Source: Limnohabitans parvus II-B4 | Lineage (GTDB): Bacteria > Pseudomonadota > Gammaproteobacteria > Burkholderiales > Burkholderiaceae_C | Length of the DNA: 64,000 bases | Assembly (NCBI RefSeq): GCF_003063455.1 | Contig: NZ_NESN01000002.1 | Location: 723,538-787,537 of the forward strand | Direction of reading: 5' to 3' | Part shown: one piece after another, positions 60,863 through 64,000 of the stretch | Numbering within the stretch: the stretch's first letter is position 1 | How the letters are laid out: each line of letters begins with the position of its first letter | Position numbers and translations under genes: made by a program | Notes under the pieces: model-generated | What the model was told of the DNA's origin: nothing | The model's database searches: none | What the model saw: only the letters and a program-made list of their open reading frames with translations

Positions 60863-62770
60863 TCAGCGGGCTGACAAAATTTCCCAGCGTTCCATGGCCG
60901 CCAGCAACACATCGTCGATTTCGGTGTCGCGCTTGAACAGCTTCTGTGCCAGACCTGGGTCGCGCTGGTAAATGCTGCCGTCCGCCAATTGCGCGCGGGC
61001 CTCAGCTTGCTCTTTTTCCAATGCTTCGATTTTGGCGGGCAACTCGGCCAGCTCGCGTTGCTCTTTGTAGCTGAGCTTGCTGCGGGCAGCAGCGGCCGGG
61101 GCGGCGGTATTCGTGACCGGGGCTACCTCAGCCGCTGGCGTCGACCCACTTCGCTGCGCTGCTTGTGCCCGGATGGCTTGGCTGCGCTGCGACTGCACCA
61201 GCCAGTCTTGTACCGAGCCTTCGTATTCGCGCCAGAGGCCCGGTTGATCCGGGGCGCTTTCGCAGGCGATGATGCCGGTCACCACGTTGTCCATGAAGGC
61301 GCGGTCGTGGCTGACCAGAAACACGGTGCCTTCGTAAGTTTGCAGCAACTCTTCAAGCAGCTCCAAGGTTTCGATGTCCAGGTCGTTGGTCGGTTCGTCC
61401 AGCACCAGCACGTTGGCCGGGCGAGCAAACAGGCGAGCCAGCAAGAGGCGGTTGCGCTCGCCGCCCGACAGGGAGCGCACGGGCGAAGTTGCCCGCGCTG
61501 GCGAGAACAGGAAGTCTCCTAAGTAGCTTTTGACGTGTTGGCGCTTGTTGCCAATCTCGATCCATTCGCTGCCCGGGCTGATGAAGTCTTCCAGCGTGGC
61601 GTTCAGATCCAGGGCGTCGCGCATCTGGTCAAAGTAGGCCACTTCCATTTTGGTGCCGCGACGCACTTCGCCGCTGTCGGCTTCCAGTTCACCCAAAATC
61701 AGTTTGAGCAAGGTGGTTTTGCCGGCGCCGTTGGGACCCAGCAAGCCAATCTTGTCGCCCCGCAGCAAGGTGCCGGTGAACTTCTGAATGATGGTGCGCA
61801 CAGAGCCGTCTGGCTGGGTGAAGCTTTTGCTCACATCGGTCAATTCCGCCACCAGCTTGCCGCTCGGCACGCCTGAGGCCACTTCCATTTTCACGTTGCC
61901 CACTTTTTCGCGGCGAGCAGCACGCTCGCCCCGCAGGTTTTGCAATCGCGTGATGCGGCTTTGACTGCGCGTGCGGCGTGCTTCCACGCCTTTGCGGATC
62001 CAGATTTCTTCCTGGGCCAGTAGTTTGTCGGCCTTGGCCTGAATCACCGCTTCTTGGGCGAGTTGTTCTTCTTTCTGCACTTGGTAGGCGGCGTAGTTTC
62101 CGGGGTAAGGGCGCAGCTTGCCCCGGTCCAGTTCGACAATGCGGGTTGCAATGCGGTCCAGGAAAGCCCGGTCATGCGTGATGGCGATCACGCTGCCCTT
62201 GAAGTCAATCAGCAGGTCTTCCAGCCAGGTGATGGCGTTCAGGTCCAAGTGGTTGGTAGGCTCATCTAATAAGAGCACATCAGGACGGGTCACCAAAGCC
62301 TGGGCCAAGGCCACACGCTTGCGCATGCCGCCGGACAGCGATTGCACGATGGCGTTAGGGTCGAGTTGTAAGCGCTGAAGCGTCTCATCAAGGCGTTGCT
62401 CCCAGCCCCAGCCGTCGCGTGACTCAATTTGGCTTTGCAGCGTATCGAGGTCACCCCGGCTGTGCGTGTAGTCGTCGATCCATTGCACCACTTCAGCCAA
62501 GCCTTCGCGGACGGCTTCAAAGATGGTGTGCTCTGCAATCAAGAGCGGTTCCTGGGCAACATAAGCAATGCGAACGCCTTGTTGCAGATGCAAGTTGCCG
62601 TCGTCCGGGCGCTCCATGCCTGCCAGAATCTTGAGCAATGACGACTTGCCCGTGCCGTTGCGACCAATCAAGCCGATGCGCTCGGACGTCTCCAGAGAGA
62701 AGTCGGCATGATCGAGGAGTGCGACATGGCCAAAAGCCAAAGACGCGTTCAATAGTGTGAGTAAAGCCAT
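60863..62770 (-). CDS. uup: ABC-F ATPase Uup
   Basis: A 635-residue soluble ATPase with two nucleotide-binding domains and no membrane part. The first Walker A is IGLIGRNGTGKSSLL and the second is IGLLGPNGAGKTTLL, each with an LSGG signature (SLSGGMRKRVALAQAL and SLSGGERNRLLLARL). A C-terminal coiled coil (roughly 560-635) ends the protein and is typical of Uup. The ATG at 62770 is preferred over 62797. It is divergent from the rRNA operon. Confidence 0.93.
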   Translation of the reverse strand: MALLTLLNASLAFGHVALLDHADFSLETSERIGLIGRNGTGKSSLLKILAGMERPDDGNLHLQQGVRIAYVAQEPLLIAEHTIFEAVREGLAEVVQWIDDYTHSRGDLDTLQSQIESRDGWGWEQRLDETLQRLQLDPNAIVQSLSGGMRKRVALAQALVTRPDVLLLDEPTNHLDLNAITWLEDLLIDFKGSVIAITHDRAFLDRIATRIVELDRGKLRPYPGNYAAYQVQKEEQLAQEAVIQAKADKLLAQEEIWIRKGVEARRTRSQSRITRLQNLRGERAARREKVGNVKMEVASGVPSGKLVAELTDVSKSFTQPDGSVRTIIQKFTGTLLRGDKIGLLGPNGAGKTTLLKLILGELEADSGEVRRGTKMEVAYFDQMRDALDLNATLEDFISPGSEWIEIGNKRQHVKSYLGDFLFSPARATSPVRSLSGGERNRLLLARLFARPANVLVLDEPTNDLDIETLELLEELLQTYEGTVFLVSHDRAFMDNVVTGIIACESAPDQPGLWREYEGSVQDWLVQSQRSQAIRAQAAQRSGSTPAAEVAPVTNTAAPAAAARSKLSYKEQRELAELPAKIEALEKEQAEARAQLADGSIYQRDPGLAQKLFKRDTEIDDVLLAAMERWEILSAR

Positions 62771-62824
62771 GGTCCCATTATCCGGGCCGGGCTGCACGAA
62801 ATAGGGAAGATAGGTTCAAAAAAC

Positions 62825-62854
62825 TTGTCAATCACCAAAAAACTGTGCCATAAT
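62825..62854 (+). promoter_or_regulatory. rrn promoter P1
   Basis: A -35 box TTGTCA (62825-62830), an 18-bp spacer and a -10 box CATAAT (62849-62854). Downstream reads CGAGGGCTTCGC, which is nearly repeated at P2. The sequence upstream is AT-rich. A typical strong rRNA promoter of a 423-bp leader region. Confidence 0.75.
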
Positions 62855-62956
62855 CGAGGGCTTCGCCGCTCACAAGTGCGGTTTCAAAAGAAGCCAAGCA
62901 AGAGCAGTAAGTTGGTTGATGAAAAGATCTTGGTGATCTAAGAAATTTTCAAAAAC

Positions 62957-62986
62957 TTGACGCAGCGCTAAAAACTGTGTCATAAT
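62957..62986 (+). promoter_or_regulatory. rrn promoter P2
   Basis: A -35 box TTGACG (62957-62962), an 18-bp spacer and a -10 box CATAAT (62981-62986), exactly 132 bp after the P1 boxes. The segment AAAAACTGTGTCATAAT plus AAGGCTTCGC is nearly the same as at P1, so the promoter arose by duplication. Confidence 0.78.
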
Positions 62987-63038
62987 TCAAGGCTTCGCTG
63001 ATCGCAGCGTAGCAAGATAAGGCGATGAAAGTTGCCTA

Positions 63039-63050
63039 GGTTCTTTAAAA
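63039..63050 (+). promoter_or_regulatory. boxA-like antitermination site of the rrn leader
   Basis: GGTTCTTTAAAA closely resembles the boxA sequence that recruits the NusB/S10 antitermination complex to rRNA transcripts. It lies 53 bp after the P2 -10 box and about 170 bp before the 16S start, the expected place. Confidence 0.65.
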
Positions 63051-63220
63051 ATATACAGCCGATAAGCGTGGGCGTTTGATGGTGATTGCCAAGTTCTTCG
63101 GAACTTAGCTTTAATTAGCTAACAAACGCTCATGAAGTAAAAAAGATGTGGAAATCAGAGATGGTGACCACGTCGATTCCAATTTATGAGTTGCTCGAAA
63201 GAGCGAAAAAAATCAAGATC

Positions 63221-64000
<780 letters not shown>

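Overview
The window is a chromosomal segment of a betaproteobacterium, most likely Comamonadaceae (Burkholderiales) and probably close to Limnohabitans or Rhodoferax. The partial 16S rRNA at the right end, the GC-rich coding style, the Ferroplasma/Acidithiobacillus-type gshA, a Bug-type solute receptor and tandem exbD genes all fit. The genus is inferred from memory of 16S sequences, not from a search. Genes are densely packed on both strands. I saw no tRNA, CRISPR array, insertion sequence or prophage.

Layout. 1-5092: leuS (3' end), lptE, holA, proA, gshA. 5205-9979: kup, then convergent psd, then a NodI/NodJ-like ABC exporter. 10081-11265: an AT-richer, probably transferred AAA ATPase of unknown role. 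11315-15660: a glycosyltransferase, 3-hydroxybutyryl-CoA dehydrogenase, an enoyl-CoA hydratase-like protein and the SrkA kinase. 15663-23223: a glucose-uptake locus. Glucokinase, a TctE-type sensor kinase and an OmpR-type regulator face a four-gene sugar ABC transporter (gtsABCD-like) across a shared 194-bp AT-rich control region. 23353-28118, all minus strand: htpG, an orphan periplasmic receptor, an RluF-like pseudouridine synthase and a Crp/Fnr regulator.

28276-36676 is one long plus-strand operon: acyl-CoA synthetase, livG, livH, livM, periplasmic receptor, livF, and a PaaK-like CoA ligase. It reads as an uptake-plus-CoA-activation module for a carboxylic acid. A perfect 18-bp palindrome separates it from the divergent Crp/Fnr gene and is the best operator candidate here. 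Next come an orphan Bug receptor (36809-37795) and a convergent response regulator/hybrid kinase pair (38009-40448).

40524-43481 carries TonB-ExbB-ExbD-ExbD and a small lipoprotein that overlaps rep helicase. The rest holds an AEC permease, priA, hemE, a DsbD-like reductase, a creatininase-family hydrolase, an unusual protein resembling Bacillus Tgl transglutaminase, a histidine phosphatase, a PhzF-like protein, an aminotransferase, two exporters (DMT and LysE), a MocR regulator and uup. The window ends in an rrn operon with two near-duplicate promoters and the first ~780 nt of 16S rRNA.

The least conventional items are the Tgl-like protein whose two catalytic Glu partners appear to be Ser, the AAA ATPase islet, the palindromic operator of the uptake/activation operon, a dispersed REP-like family whose ends have expanded locally into tandem repeats of different period, and a 398-bp priA-hemE gap with DnaA-box-like sites and stacked inverted repeats.
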